DNA from: Acinetobacter bohemicus ANC 3994
GTDB taxonomy: Bacteria > Pseudomonadota > Gammaproteobacteria > Pseudomonadales > Moraxellaceae
DNA: 64,000 bases
Direction of reading: 5' to 3'
Assembly: GCF_000367925.1 (NCBI RefSeq)
Contig: NZ_KB849164.1
Coordinates: 208,507-272,506, forward strand
The notes under the pieces are model-generated. The model worked only from the letters and a program-made list of their open reading frames with translations. It did no database searches and was not told where the DNA came from. This document shows, one piece after another, positions 44,695 through 53,368 of this stretch (its first letter is position 1; every line of letters starts with the position of its first letter). The translations under genes were made by a program, and so were the position numbers.

Positions 44695-46686
44695 ATGAAG
44701 ACTCGCTTGCTTTCCACTTTGCTTTCAATCTCACTTTCTGCTGTTTTATGGCAGCTTCCTCATTTGGCTTGGAGTGAAACCTTAGCGCATAATCCGACAC
44801 TGACCGTCATTGGCTATCATGAAATTACCAATCGTAAAAATGCACTGATTCCTGAATATGCCGTAAGCACGACACACTTTAAACAACATATCGTGTGGCT
44901 CAAAAATAATGGTTTTCACTTTATTAGTGTCGATCAGCTGATTCAAGCGAATCAAGGTCAATCCCCGTTACCCGCGAAACCGGTTTTATTGACCGTAGAT
45001 GATGGTTATGCATCTTTTTATCAAAATGCCTATCCGATTATTAAAGCCAATAGCATTCCTGTTGTATTGGCGGTTGTCGGTTCATGGTTAGAACCGAAAG
45101 AAGGGCAAAATATCGATTTTTCAGGCAAACAGATTCAGCGTAATGAAATGTTGTCTTGGTCAGAATTGAAAGAGATGCAGGACAGTGGTTTGGTCGAAAT
45201 CGCCAATCATAGTTATAACTTACACCGTGGGATTTTGGGCAATCCACAAGGCAATCTTGAGTCTGCGGCAGTCACCCGTTTATATCATCCTCAAACCGCA
45301 CGTTATGAAGATGATCAGCACTATCAACAACGGATTTTTGATGATTTAAAACGAAATAACCAGTTATTGACAGCGCATGGTTTGAAAGCGCCACGGGTCA
45401 TGGTGTGGCCTTATGGTCACTATAATATGCAAACCGTCAATATTGCTAAACAACTAGGTATGCCGATTACCATCAGTTTGAATGATGGTGCAGATTCGGC
45501 GAAAAGTTCCTTGGGGCAACTGAACCGTATTTTGGTTGAAGGTGATATGAGCATCACCGATTTGGCGCAGGAAATTAAAGATCGTCAGCAGAATTTAGGC
45601 GATAATAATCGCCCACAAAAAATTATGCATATCGATTTAGACTATATTTACGATCAAGATCCTGTTCAACAAGAACGTAACCTTGATCATTTACTGGATC
45701 GTATTGTAGAGGTGGATGGAAATACCGTGTATTTACAAGCGTTTTCCGACCCCGATGCCAATGGTTCTGCGGATATGGTGTATTTCCCGAATCGTTATTT
45801 ACCCATGCGTGCAGATTTATTTAACCGAGTTGCATGGCAAATTCAGAGCCGTACCCAAGTCAGCCGCATCTATGCTTGGATGCCATTGTTGGCATGGGAA
45901 TTACCAAAAAATAATCCTGCTGCACAAGATCGGGTCGAAACTCAAGCTACACAGGATTCTAAACATTTAGATATGGGCTATCATCGCCTCAGTCCATTTT
46001 CAGCTGATGCACGAAAAACCATAACCGGTATTTATACCGATTTAGCCAAATCTGTGCCATTTAACGGCATTTTATTTCACGATGACGCAACGTTGTCGGA
46101 TTATGAAGATGCCAGTCCTGAAGCGATGCGGGCTTATGCTTCCATTGGCTTACCGAATGATTTAGCTAAAATTCGCAGTAATGATGCCGACTTACAAAAA
46201 TGGACAGCCTATAAAACCAAGTACCTTGATGACTTTGCGATGCAACTTGCCAGTGATGTACGTCAGTACCAGCCCTTTTTGCTGACGGCACGAAATTTAT
46301 ATGCACAAGTTGCATTGGAACCTTATGCAGAAAATTGGTATTCCCAGTCATTAGAACAGTCTTTAAAGCGTTATGATTTTACCGCCATTATGGCAATGCC
46401 TTATATGGAACAAGCACCGAATCATGATCAGTTTTATCGGGATATTGTGAAGTATGTGAAGCGGTTCCCGAACGGTATGAAGAAAACGGTATTTGAATTA
46501 CAAACGGTCAATTGGCGCAACAATCAAAAAATTCCATCAGAGGAAATGGTGACCACGATTCAGTCTTTATATAGACAAGGGGTAATGCATGTGGCTTATT
46601 ATCCAGATGATCCTATTCAAGATCATCCAGATACCGAAGAGTTACGTCAAGTCTTTGAACTGAAGTCGGAAGATCTTGTTCCTTAA
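44695..46686 (+). CDS. pgaB: poly-beta-1,6-N-acetylglucosamine N-deacetylase
   Basis: The 663-residue exported enzyme partly de-N-acetylates PNAG for biofilm matrix export. A signal peptide without a lipobox Cys is followed by a CE4 deacetylase domain (LLTVDDGYASF with the Asp pair, then IANHSYNLHRG with the zinc His residues, then VWPYGHYN). The C-terminal glycoside-hydrolase-like PgaB domain follows (HIDLDYIYDQDPVQQERNLD, GILFHDDATLSDYED). E. coli PgaB is a lipoprotein, whereas this one appears not to be. No pgaA, pgaC or pgaD is adjacent, so it is an orphan or a second copy next to a cyclic-di-GMP synthase. Confidence 0.93.
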   Translation: MKTRLLSTLLSISLSAVLWQLPHLAWSETLAHNPTLTVIGYHEITNRKNALIPEYAVSTTHFKQHIVWLKNNGFHFISVDQLIQANQGQSPLPAKPVLLTVDDGYASFYQNAYPIIKANSIPVVLAVVGSWLEPKEGQNIDFSGKQIQRNEMLSWSELKEMQDSGLVEIANHSYNLHRGILGNPQGNLESAAVTRLYHPQTARYEDDQHYQQRIFDDLKRNNQLLTAHGLKAPRVMVWPYGHYNMQTVNIAKQLGMPITISLNDGADSAKSSLGQLNRILVEGDMSITDLAQEIKDRQQNLGDNNRPQKIMHIDLDYIYDQDPVQQERNLDHLLDRIVEVDGNTVYLQAFSDPDANGSADMVYFPNRYLPMRADLFNRVAWQIQSRTQVSRIYAWMPLLAWELPKNNPAAQDRVETQATQDSKHLDMGYHRLSPFSADARKTITGIYTDLAKSVPFNGILFHDDATLSDYEDASPEAMRAYASIGLPNDLAKIRSNDADLQKWTAYKTKYLDDFAMQLASDVRQYQPFLLTARNLYAQVALEPYAENWYSQSLEQSLKRYDFTAIMAMPYMEQAPNHDQFYRDIVKYVKRFPNGMKKTVFELQTVNWRNNQKIPSEEMVTTIQSLYRQGVMHVAYYPDDPIQDHPDTEELRQVFELKSEDLVP

Positions 46687-46759
46687 AAGCAATTTTATCG
46701 GTTAATGCTGCTGCATTTTGGCATTCTGTAAGACTGCCTTTAACCCAAAATTGTCAATG

Positions 46760-46791
46760 ATCCCGAGTCTAGATCAAACTCGGGATTTTTT
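46760..46791 (+). terminator. pgaB terminator
   Basis: ATCCCGAGT pairs with ACTCGGGAT around a 9-base loop, followed by TTTTT. It overlaps the last codon of the convergent EamA gene. Confidence 0.9.
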
Positions 46792-47743
46792 AGACTTTGC
46801 TACGGACTTGAAATGAATAGAGGGCTAAACCGAGGCAGAGTAAAAACAGTCCCAAAATTAAATCTGGACTTAATTGCTCCTGATTTAGCCAGTTACCCCA
46901 AACCGTAGCCAGCACGGGTGTCATGATGGTAATGAGCATCAGTGTGGTCGGACTGACTTTATTGAGTAAATCATAATAAAAAATCATCGCCAGCACGGAG
47001 GAAAATAAAGCGCTATAGATGAGTGCAATACTGCTCTGTAATGATGGCAATTGAGCTGGCATCTCCGACCAGAAAAACGGTAACAAACTACTATAACCGA
47101 CCCATGATACGAGGGTTGCACCTGTCATTTGGCTGATTGGGTGGATGCTGGTATTGACAGATCGAACTGCAAAAGCAGAAAGGACATAAAGCAGCATCGC
47201 AATCAGTTCTAAACCCACGCCTAAATAGTTGAGTGTGAAGCTTTGAGAACCGAATCCGAGTGCGAAAAATAGCCCGAATATGCCCAGCATTAAACCCATC
47301 CATTGATAGGCACTAAAGGTTGTACTTTTAAAAATATAGATGGCCATTAAGCCTGACACCAATGGAGCAATCCCATAGATCATTGAAATAATGGCTGAAG
47401 GAACTTTGGATGCGCCCATATAACAAAAAGCCATGGAGGTAAATAAGCCTATAGCACCTGCGGCATAGCTGAGTAACGCTTGCGGATGAATCGGTATTTT
47501 GACTTTAAAGTAAAGCTGACAGACGAAGGCGATAGGAATAGCCAAGCTAAATCGAATAAATAAACCCCACGCCCAATGAACTTCATTCACTGTCCAGACG
47601 GCTGCAAGTGGTGTCAGTGACCAAATTAGCACAACAGTAATAAATTGACCGGTTGTAGCGAGGCGTGAGTTTCGATTTAAAGACGCTGCAACCGGATCGC
47701 ACAGTGGCGAGGATAAGTCTTTTGAATTAAATGGATTACTCAT
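46790..47743 (-). CDS. EamA-family (DMT) transporter
   Basis: The 317-residue protein has ten predicted membrane helices in two EamA repeats (FITVVLIWSLTPLAAVWTVN; IALIYSALFSSVLAMIFYYD, ending LLLCLGLALYSF). Such proteins export metabolites or amino acids. The substrate is unknown. WSLTPLAAVW in helix 1 is family-typical. It lies downstream of a small gene that has its own terminator. Confidence 0.92.
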   Translation of the reverse strand: MSNPFNSKDLSSPLCDPVAASLNRNSRLATTGQFITVVLIWSLTPLAAVWTVNEVHWAWGLFIRFSLAIPIAFVCQLYFKVKIPIHPQALLSYAAGAIGLFTSMAFCYMGASKVPSAIISMIYGIAPLVSGLMAIYIFKSTTFSAYQWMGLMLGIFGLFFALGFGSQSFTLNYLGVGLELIAMLLYVLSAFAVRSVNTSIHPISQMTGATLVSWVGYSSLLPFFWSEMPAQLPSLQSSIALIYSALFSSVLAMIFYYDLLNKVSPTTLMLITIMTPVLATVWGNWLNQEQLSPDLILGLFLLCLGLALYSFQVRSKV

Positions 47744-47765
47744 GGGTTATGTCCTTATTTTTTGG

Positions 47766-47794
47766 CAATAAAAAAGGCCGCTATTGAGGCGACC
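47766..47794 (-). terminator. terminator of a small minus-strand gene
   Basis: On the minus strand GGTCGC pairs with GCGGCC (one mismatch), followed by TTTTTTATTG. It lies 24 bases after the stop codon of the small gene at 47819. Confidence 0.65.
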
Positions 47795-47818
47795 TGGAAT
47801 GATTTTATGGTGTAGTGA

Positions 47819-47959
47819 TTATTCTAAAAAATGATCACGGTATTGCTTCCAAGGCACCTCGCGTAAAAAGTCCACACGTCGTGAATAGGCCTTGTTGACT
47901 GGAATGTCCAAAGCGAAACAACTCACAAGCGGGTCTTGAGGGTATGGAATAGGGAACAT
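47819..47959 (-). CDS. small protein of unknown function
   Basis: From ATG 47959 the product is 46 residues (MFPIPYPQDPLVSCFALDIP, VNKAYSRRVDFLREVPWKQY, RDHFLE). It looks like real protein, with balanced Pro, aromatic and charged residues and an amphipathic C-terminal helix. A downstream terminator supports transcription. The ribosome site is poor. The frame extends to 48028 but with AT-rich, low-complexity sequence. I do not recognise the family. Confidence 0.5.
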   Translation of the reverse strand: MFPIPYPQDPLVSCFALDIPVNKAYSRRVDFLREVPWKQYRDHFLE

Positions 47960-48080
47960 GTAGAAAGAATCTATGAATGAACACTTTTTATAGCATAATA
48001 TTTTAAAAATTGTATAAATTTTATTCAAATTGTTTTATATACTATAAAAATAACAATTATTTACTCGTGAGAGTGACGCT

Positions 48081-48566
48081 ATGCTGAAAATACTCATATG
48101 GTTGTGTTTTTTCATTGTGTTGATTGGACTTTGGAAAGTATGGTTTAAAATTCATATACATCGACATTTTCAGCAAAACCGAAATAAGCAGCAAGAATCT
48201 TTCAATAAACCGATTGCCACTTCGATTGGCGAGATCCCCCTTTTTGCCGAAGCACGTATAGAAGAAGTTGAAGAATATGAACAGCAGCTTTTTGATGATG
48301 TCTGCCAAATCTTTTTTGAACAAAGACTGACTGAACGAAATTTGAGTCAAGCAATGTCGGTTCAAGAAGATGTACTAAAAAAAATGCCTGCAAAAACGCA
48401 GACCCAAATTCGTCAACTTGATTTAAATGAATGGTCTATTTATTGGACTTTTTACGATCAGTCTTTGGAATACTATGTGGGGCGCTATGGGGTATTTTAT
48501 ACCCATGTTGACCGTTTTGGTTGTGAGCATAAATTTGAAATAAAAAATGCTCACAGCTGTGTTTAA
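48081..48566 (+). CDS. hypothetical single-pass membrane protein
   Basis: The 161-residue product has an N-terminal membrane helix (MLKILIWLCFFIVLIGLWKV) and a cytoplasmic or periplasmic acidic helical part (residues 55-115). The C-terminus has aromatic-rich strands (EWSIYWTFYDQSLEYYVGRY). GAGAG lies about 9 bases before the ATG. I do not recognise the family. It is convergent with a tetR gene, with which it shares an AATGCTCA/TGAGCATT inverted repeat at its end. Confidence 0.75.
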   Translation: MLKILIWLCFFIVLIGLWKVWFKIHIHRHFQQNRNKQQESFNKPIATSIGEIPLFAEARIEEVEEYEQQLFDDVCQIFFEQRLTERNLSQAMSVQEDVLKKMPAKTQTQIRQLDLNEWSIYWTFYDQSLEYYVGRYGVFYTHVDRFGCEHKFEIKNAHSCV

Positions 48567-48621
48567 AGAGGGGGATGAATTTGAGCATTGCCAATTTTAC
48601 CATGAACATAATGCTGTATTT

Positions 48622-49191
48622 TTAGCTGGACTGCATATGTAACTGTTTTAAAATTCTAAGCTTGACCTGATCAAGATAAAAAACATCATCATTCAGACGG
48701 TACATTAAAATGGCGCCTTCATAATCGGCCACGCTTTGTTTGGCTAAAATTTGGGCTTCATGATTGTTCAGTTGGATTTTAAAGAATTGATAAAATGCCA
48801 TTTCCCAGTCTTTAAAAATACTGCGAATTTTTTCTAAAATATCGCCAGACTGATACAGCGCTTCGATAGAAAGAATTCCCACTAAACAGCCTTTAACGCC
48901 ATAACTAAAAAATTGTACGGCACGCTCATGTAGCTGTTCAAAATGCTCAACGACGCAAAGCGTTTTATATTCACCAAGCTTAAATAAATGCGTATTTAAA
49001 TATTGCTGGGTAAGTTCGAGCACATCCAGCAATAAAGCTTCTTTACTGGCATAGTAATAGTAAAAAGAAGCTTTGGTCAGTCCACAGGCTTTGGCGAGCA
49101 TGCCCATACTGGTCGCTGCATATCCATGCGTCTTAAACTGTAAGGCACATCTGTTGAGAATTTGCTCTCGGCTAAGTTTCTGTGGACGCAT
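48622..49191 (-). CDS. TetR-family regulator of the crotonase/hydrolase operon
   Basis: The 189-residue protein has a TetR N-terminal domain (TSMGMLAKACGLTKASFYYY, YASKEALLLDVL) and a C-terminal domain of the fatty-acid or AcrR type. It is the last gene of a three-gene minus-strand operon (crotonase, hydrolase, tetR) with 13 bases to the hydrolase. It probably represses the operon through the AACGATCGTT palindrome between the -35 and -10 boxes upstream of the crotonase gene. Confidence 0.9.
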   Translation of the reverse strand: MRPQKLSREQILNRCALQFKTHGYAATSMGMLAKACGLTKASFYYYYASKEALLLDVLELTQQYLNTHLFKLGEYKTLCVVEHFEQLHERAVQFFSYGVKGCLVGILSIEALYQSGDILEKIRSIFKDWEMAFYQFFKIQLNNHEAQILAKQSVADYEGAILMYRLNDDVFYLDQVKLRILKQLHMQSS

Positions 49192-49204
49192 TTATTTAAA
49201 GTCT

Positions 49205-50107
49205 CTATCCATTTTTTGTGGCAATAAAGTCATGAAAGGCTTGTAAAATTTCATCCCAGATTTTTTCTGCGCCTTTACGGAAATAACCCATATGTCCAAT
49301 TTCTTTTAAGCCATAGTCTGAAGCTGAAATATTAATAAATTGCATCGCTGCTTGGCGGTAATGTTGCATAAAAGCATGGCGTGAATTGGGTAAAGCCCAA
49401 TCATCATCCAGTGCAGATACTGCATAAATAGGGGTTTTCACCTGTGCATATTGTGCAATTAAGGCATGTTGTTCGGGGTCAGCAAAGAAATAGGTTGGGT
49501 TTTTACACCATTTTCGCCATTGCTGATAGACCCCGATGGGTAGATCTGCCCCCATATTCAGTTTGCTCCACGGTAAATAGCCTGTGACTGCAACCATCGG
49601 CGGGAAGATAATATTCCAAATGACCTGAACCTTCATTTTTTCTTTAAAAGGCATATAACCATGCCAACCTGCGCCCGTGCCAAAGCAATACATTGCCGTC
49701 ACTTTGGCATGGTTTGGTGCTAAACCTAGGGCTTGTCCACCGTAAGAATGCCCAATCATAAAGAGCGGAATGGGATCTTGTGCCAGAAAATCAATAGCCG
49801 CAGCAAGGTCTAAAGTGCCCCAATCAAGGTAGGACATTTTAAAGCCTTTGAGTCGCTTCGGGGCAGATTGCGCGACACCACGATAATCAAAGGTCAGCAC
49901 TTGATAGCCAAACTGCGTGGCATATTCAGCAAAGCGACGATAAAAGGCTTGTGGAACACCTGTGGCGCTAGCCAGCACGATATTGGCTTTTATACCATGC
50001 TCTGGTGTGTAAAGTGTACCAATCAGAGGGTAACCATCGCTTGCGCTAAAGGGTTGTGTGGCAACGCTAAAATGCGGTTTTTGTGGGTTCTGATTGAAAT
50101 GCGGCAT
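49205..50107 (-). CDS. alpha/beta hydrolase
   Basis: The 300-residue alpha/beta-hydrolase has the nucleophile elbow GHSYGG in PLFMIGHSYGGQALG and an oxyanion region LASATGVPQAFYRRF. The third strand holds VLTFDYRGVAQS and the Asp loop is in YAVSALDDDWALP. The catalytic His is in KEIGHMGYF. It resembles the COG4757 group of predicted serine hydrolases. The substrate is unknown. Its location between a crotonase and a TetR gene suggests an acyl or ester substrate. Confidence 0.9.
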   Translation of the reverse strand: MPHFNQNPQKPHFSVATQPFSASDGYPLIGTLYTPEHGIKANIVLASATGVPQAFYRRFAEYATQFGYQVLTFDYRGVAQSAPKRLKGFKMSYLDWGTLDLAAAIDFLAQDPIPLFMIGHSYGGQALGLAPNHAKVTAMYCFGTGAGWHGYMPFKEKMKVQVIWNIIFPPMVAVTGYLPWSKLNMGADLPIGVYQQWRKWCKNPTYFFADPEQHALIAQYAQVKTPIYAVSALDDDWALPNSRHAFMQHYRQAAMQFINISASDYGLKEIGHMGYFRKGAEKIWDEILQAFHDFIATKNG

Positions 50108-50142
50108 AACGAACTCATTTTCTATATAGGTTTGGGTTTAAA

Positions 50143-50928
50143 TTATTGACCTTTAAATTGTGGTGCACGTCGTTGCAGCATGGCCATCACACCTTCTTGT
50201 ACATCTTGCGTGGTTAACAAGGGGGTGAGGTGCTGTTGTAAATGAGAAAATGCCATTTCAGTCCCGTGTTCAGCAGCTTCTTTGGCAGAGGCAAGTGTGG
50301 CTTGCACTGCAAGCGGTGCAGCTTGAGCAATGCGTTCAGCCAGTTCAATGGCACGATTGAGCGGTGATTCAGTAGTAATTTCATTGATCAGATTTAAATT
50401 GAGCGCCGTTGCTGCATCAAAGGCATCGCCTGTAAGTAAGTAGCGCATGGCTTTCGACCAACCCGCGGCTTGTACAAAACGGGCGGTTGCTCCGCCAAAA
50501 GGTAAAATGCCACGTTGTACTTCCATTTGGGCAAATTGGGTATTGTCCTGCGCGATGGCAATATCAGCATTTAACATCAGTTCTATGCCTGCGGTATAGC
50601 AAAAGCCTTGTACCGCAACAATCACTGGTTTTTTACGCGCGCGTCCACTGGTTCCCCACGGGTTGATCTGATGCTCATCATAATTAAAGATACCGCTACT
50701 GAGCTTGGGCTGTAATTCGACCAAATCTAAGCCTGCGGTAAAGTGCTCACCATGGGCAAAAATGACGGCACAGCGTAACTCAGCATGATCTTCATATTCT
50801 GTTAAGGCGAGGGATAAGTCATGAATAAGATGACTATCAAAGGCATTTCTTTTCGCTGCACGGTCTAAACCAATCATAAAAAGATGTCCGCGAATTTCAC
50901 GACTGACTTTACCTTGTTGTTCTGACAT
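50143..50928 (-). CDS. enoyl-CoA hydratase/isomerase (crotonase) family protein
   Basis: The 261-residue crotonase-fold protein has GLDRAAKRNAFDSHLIHDLS, FAHGEHFTAGLDLVELQPKL (oxyanion loop), VQGFCYTAGIELMLNADIAI, and AQMEVQRGILPFGGATARFV with the family catalytic Glu position replaced or shifted (QRGILPFGG). It probably acts on a CoA thioester in lipid or aromatic breakdown. It is first in the TetR-controlled operon and has its promoter in the divergent spacer with pnuC. Confidence 0.9.
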   Translation of the reverse strand: MSEQQGKVSREIRGHLFMIGLDRAAKRNAFDSHLIHDLSLALTEYEDHAELRCAVIFAHGEHFTAGLDLVELQPKLSSGIFNYDEHQINPWGTSGRARKKPVIVAVQGFCYTAGIELMLNADIAIAQDNTQFAQMEVQRGILPFGGATARFVQAAGWSKAMRYLLTGDAFDAATALNLNLINEITTESPLNRAIELAERIAQAAPLAVQATLASAKEAAEHGTEMAFSHLQQHLTPLLTTQDVQEGVMAMLQRRAPQFKGQ

Positions 50929-50959
50929 TTTTATTCTTCCAAGTTGATCATTTTTTATA

Positions 50960-50988
50960 TTTTTAAACGATCGTTAGAAAACTGTCAA
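50960..50988 (-). promoter_or_regulatory. promoter and TetR operator of the crotonase operon
   Basis: On the minus strand TTGACA (50988-50983) and TAAAAA (50965-50960) are 17 bases apart. The spacer holds the palindrome AACGATCGTT (50966-50975), a classic position for repression by the operon's own TetR. Confidence 0.72.
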
Positions 50989-51006
50989 ATCTGTTCAGTC
51001 AAATTT

Positions 51007-51012
51007 TTGACA
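51007..51012 (+). promoter_or_regulatory. divergent -35 box towards pnuC
   Basis: TTGACA here mirrors the one on the other strand, as CTGTCAAA and TTTGACAG form an inverted repeat (50982-51013). The matching -10 (TGTGAT, 51032-51037) is weak and spaced by 19. Confidence 0.35.
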
Positions 51013-51149
51013 GAGCTTTGTAACTACACATTGTGATAGAAGAAGGGAATCGCGATGCACAGCGAGTTAACAGACCAATCGGCATAATTTGTCTTGCGTT
51101 CAGCATTATTTTTTTCATAATAGCGGCACTATTTATACATTTGTTTATT

Positions 51150-51737
51150 GCTATGTCACCTTTAGAAATTATTGCAGTCATTATTAGTGTTATTGGTGTG
51201 ACATTAACCGTTAAACGAAATATGTGGTGTTGGTGGTTTAACTTCGCGGCATTTGTTTTATATGCTTATTTATTTTATGAATTTAAGTTGTATGGTGAAA
51301 CCATCTTGCAGTTCTTTTTTATAGTGGTGAATTTTTATGGTTTCTATCATTGGTTCAAAGGTAAACAGCAAGATCATGAAATTCGCATTGAACCGATTGC
51401 TCAAAAAACAGTCATCTTTCAAATGTTGTTGGCAGCGTTAGGTGGTTTGATTTTCGGTTTAACTTTAAAACATTTTACCGATGCTGCCGTACCGATGCTC
51501 GACTCACAATTGGCTGCTTTTAGTTTGCTGGCAACCTATTGGACCAGTCGTAAACATATTGCGACTTGGGTGCTTTGGATTGTTGTCGATATTGTTTATG
51601 TGGGTATGTTTATTTATAAAGATTTATTCCTAACTGCGGGCTTATATGCCGCTTTTGTTGGTTTGGCAGCTTTTGGCTGGTGGCAGTGGGAACAGGTGAA
51701 AAAGAAACATGCACACAGCCATTTTAAGGGGGTATAA
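51150..51737 (+). CDS. pnuC: nicotinamide riboside/mononucleotide transporter PnuC
   Basis: The product of about 195 residues has seven membrane helices with family segments SPLEIIAVIISVIGVTLTVK, RNMWCWWFNFAAF, FFIVVNFYGFYHWFKGKQ, SLLATYWTSRKHIATWVLWI and VDIVYVGMFIYKDLFLTAGL. It takes up a vitamin B3 nucleoside for NAD salvage. I start at ATG 51150, where other PnuC proteins begin. A frame extension to a GTG at 51033 adds one more hydrophobic helix, but it would begin within the promoter. Confidence 0.9.
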   Translation, partial: AMSPLEIIAVIISVIGVTLTVKRNMWCWWFNFAAFVLYAYLFYEFKLYGETILQFFFIVVNFYGFYHWFKGKQQDHEIRIEPIAQKTVIFQMLLAALGGLIFGLTLKHFTDAAVPMLDSQLAAFSLLATYWTSRKHIATWVLWIVVDIVYVGMFIYKDLFLTAGLYAAFVGLAAFGWWQWEQVKKKHAHSHFKGV

Positions 51738-51768
51738 CCTATTTTAGGCTACACTTGGATGAATAAAT

Positions 51769-52044
51769 ATGCTGATTGATTTTGTTCAACATCAATTCAC
51801 ACAATTTGATGAAATGGCAGCACGCATTCAGGCTGCTCCTGAAAAATATATCAATTTTGATTCGGTCTCCGATTTTTATAAAGCCAAATGGTTGAATGAT
51901 TTTCCAAAAGGCACCACATGGTCGGCCACAGGTCTTGATGATGGTGCTGAACAATTTTATGCAATCATTGAGTATAGAACGCATTTTCTGAGCATTTCCT
52001 GTACCGAGCAAATTGAAATACGCTGTGGCATTCATCGGGAATAG
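51769..52044 (+). CDS. hypothetical small protein
   Basis: The 91-residue acidic-to-neutral product (MLIDFVQHQFTQFDEMAARI) has no signal or membrane helix. The block FDSVSDFYKAKWLNDFPKGT looks conserved. It follows pnuC by 31 bases and may be cotranscribed. I do not recognise the family. Confidence 0.65.
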   Translation: MLIDFVQHQFTQFDEMAARIQAAPEKYINFDSVSDFYKAKWLNDFPKGTTWSATGLDDGAEQFYAIIEYRTHFLSISCTEQIEIRCGIHRE

Positions 52045-52170
52045 TTTTGTATACTTGGTCAATGACAGCATGACTAAAATTCAATTAAATAAACCGCGCT
52101 AAAATATGCGAGATCAGCGCTGATTTAATGGTCAAGATGTTTAAATAATTAAAAAATAAAGGATAGCAAT

Positions 52171-52668
52171 ATGGCACATCGTTTTACCGTCAATGCCACC
52201 ATTCATGGTGTTTCTTTGGATGACTTTCGTCGCTTAGCAGCAGACCCAGAGATGCATGAAGCAGTTTGTAAACGTATTCCGGGGGAAAAATTAGAAATTT
52301 TAGAATCTAAAATTGTGGGTGATATTTACACTTTAAAGCGTGCTTATAACTTGGATGTCAATATTCCAGATATTGCTAAAAAACTGCTAAAAGATGCATT
52401 TCGTTTAAAACGTACAGATATTACCAATTTAGGTGCTTTAACTTCGACCGTTGAATTGGGTGCAAATTTACCTTTAGAGGCACAAGGTGAGCGCTCTGTT
52501 ACGGGTAATGCACAGCAAGTTGATATTCAATTAGATTGGACCATTAAAATTAAAGTGCCACTGATTGGCGGTTTTCTAGAAAAACATGCAGAAGGTGAAA
52601 TTCGTAAATTTAGTGATTTGGAACTCCAAATTGTAGAAGATGAATTAAAGAAAATTTTAACGGTTTAA
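52171..52668 (+). CDS. DUF2505 family protein (START-like fold)
   Basis: The 165-residue protein matches DUF2505 in its layout: HRFTVNATIHGVSLDDFRRL, a CKRIPGEKLEILESKI strand, YNLDVNIPDIAKKLLKDAFR and VPLIGGFLEKHAEGEIRKFS near the end. This is an SRPBCC/START-like fold that may bind a lipid or other ligand. Function unknown. GGAT lies a few bases before the ATG. It is monocistronic, with a terminator. Confidence 0.88.
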   Translation: MAHRFTVNATIHGVSLDDFRRLAADPEMHEAVCKRIPGEKLEILESKIVGDIYTLKRAYNLDVNIPDIAKKLLKDAFRLKRTDITNLGALTSTVELGANLPLEAQGERSVTGNAQQVDIQLDWTIKIKVPLIGGFLEKHAEGEIRKFSDLELQIVEDELKKILTV

Positions 52669-52721
52669 TTTGAAAAAATAAGCGATTTAAGCTCATTATT
52701 GATCTTGTTTAATCCACAGAG

Positions 52722-52758
52722 TCGCCCTTGTTTTTGCCAAATAAGGGCGATTTTGTTT
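52722..52758 (+). terminator. DUF2505 gene terminator
   Basis: TCGCCCTT pairs with AAGGGCGA around a 13-base loop, followed by TTTTGTTT. Confidence 0.8.
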
Positions 52759-52946
52759 GTAAAATATATATTGCTACAAGGTTTTTCTGAAAATAGAAAA
52801 TAATGCCAAGTTTTGCTTAAAAGAATTTTTCTTATTTAAAAAGTTATGTTGAGCATGATTTAAATGTGTTGTTATGCATCATGGCAGTAAAGAATGAGAC
52901 GAGACATGGTACTCAAATTTAATACATCACATGTTTCTGTCGTGGT

Positions 52947-53150
52947 TTAAAGTCGAATAAAATAAGGCAAGATTGAGAGCAGTATACCTATAGATGCCAA
53001 CATTGCTGTATTTTCAATGAAGTAGGGAAAGATCATAAGCACCAAGCCACAGACCAAAGGCACCGTCACTTTTTGTTTTTTGCCATAGATAAAATAGCCC
53101 AAACCTATAGAACTAAAAAGAACGCCGAGCAAAAGTTGAGTGGTATTCAT
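52947..53150 (-). CDS. small two-to-three-helix membrane protein
   Basis: The 67-residue product is almost entirely hydrophobic, with helices at about 5-22, 30-45 and 48-65, and a GKKQK basic loop. The start ATG at 53150 begins MNTTQLLLGVLFSSIGLGYF. It resembles small uncharacterised membrane proteins common in Acinetobacter. Its role is unknown. Confidence 0.75.
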   Translation of the reverse strand: MNTTQLLLGVLFSSIGLGYFIYGKKQKVTVPLVCGLVLMIFPYFIENTAMLASIGILLSILPYFIRL

Positions 53151-53368
53151 ATTTATTATGCTTATGTGGAATTAGGCTTATTATAAAGTAGAAGATTAAA
53201 TTTAGCTTAAATGACCACGATTTTAGGGGTAGATATAAAATCAATAACTGTTGATTAATCCTGAGTTAGATCACTTCAACGCGCTATAACAACGATATTT
53301 TTAACATTGAAGCAACATTAGTCTTATTAAAATTTAAAATGGTTAAATTGAAATATAGGAAAGAAAAT

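Noticed and set aside
51033..51149. GTG-started N-terminal extension of PnuC
   Set aside because: The GTG lies at the expected -10 position of the divergent promoter and has no ribosome site. Other PnuC proteins start at the position of the ATG at 51150.
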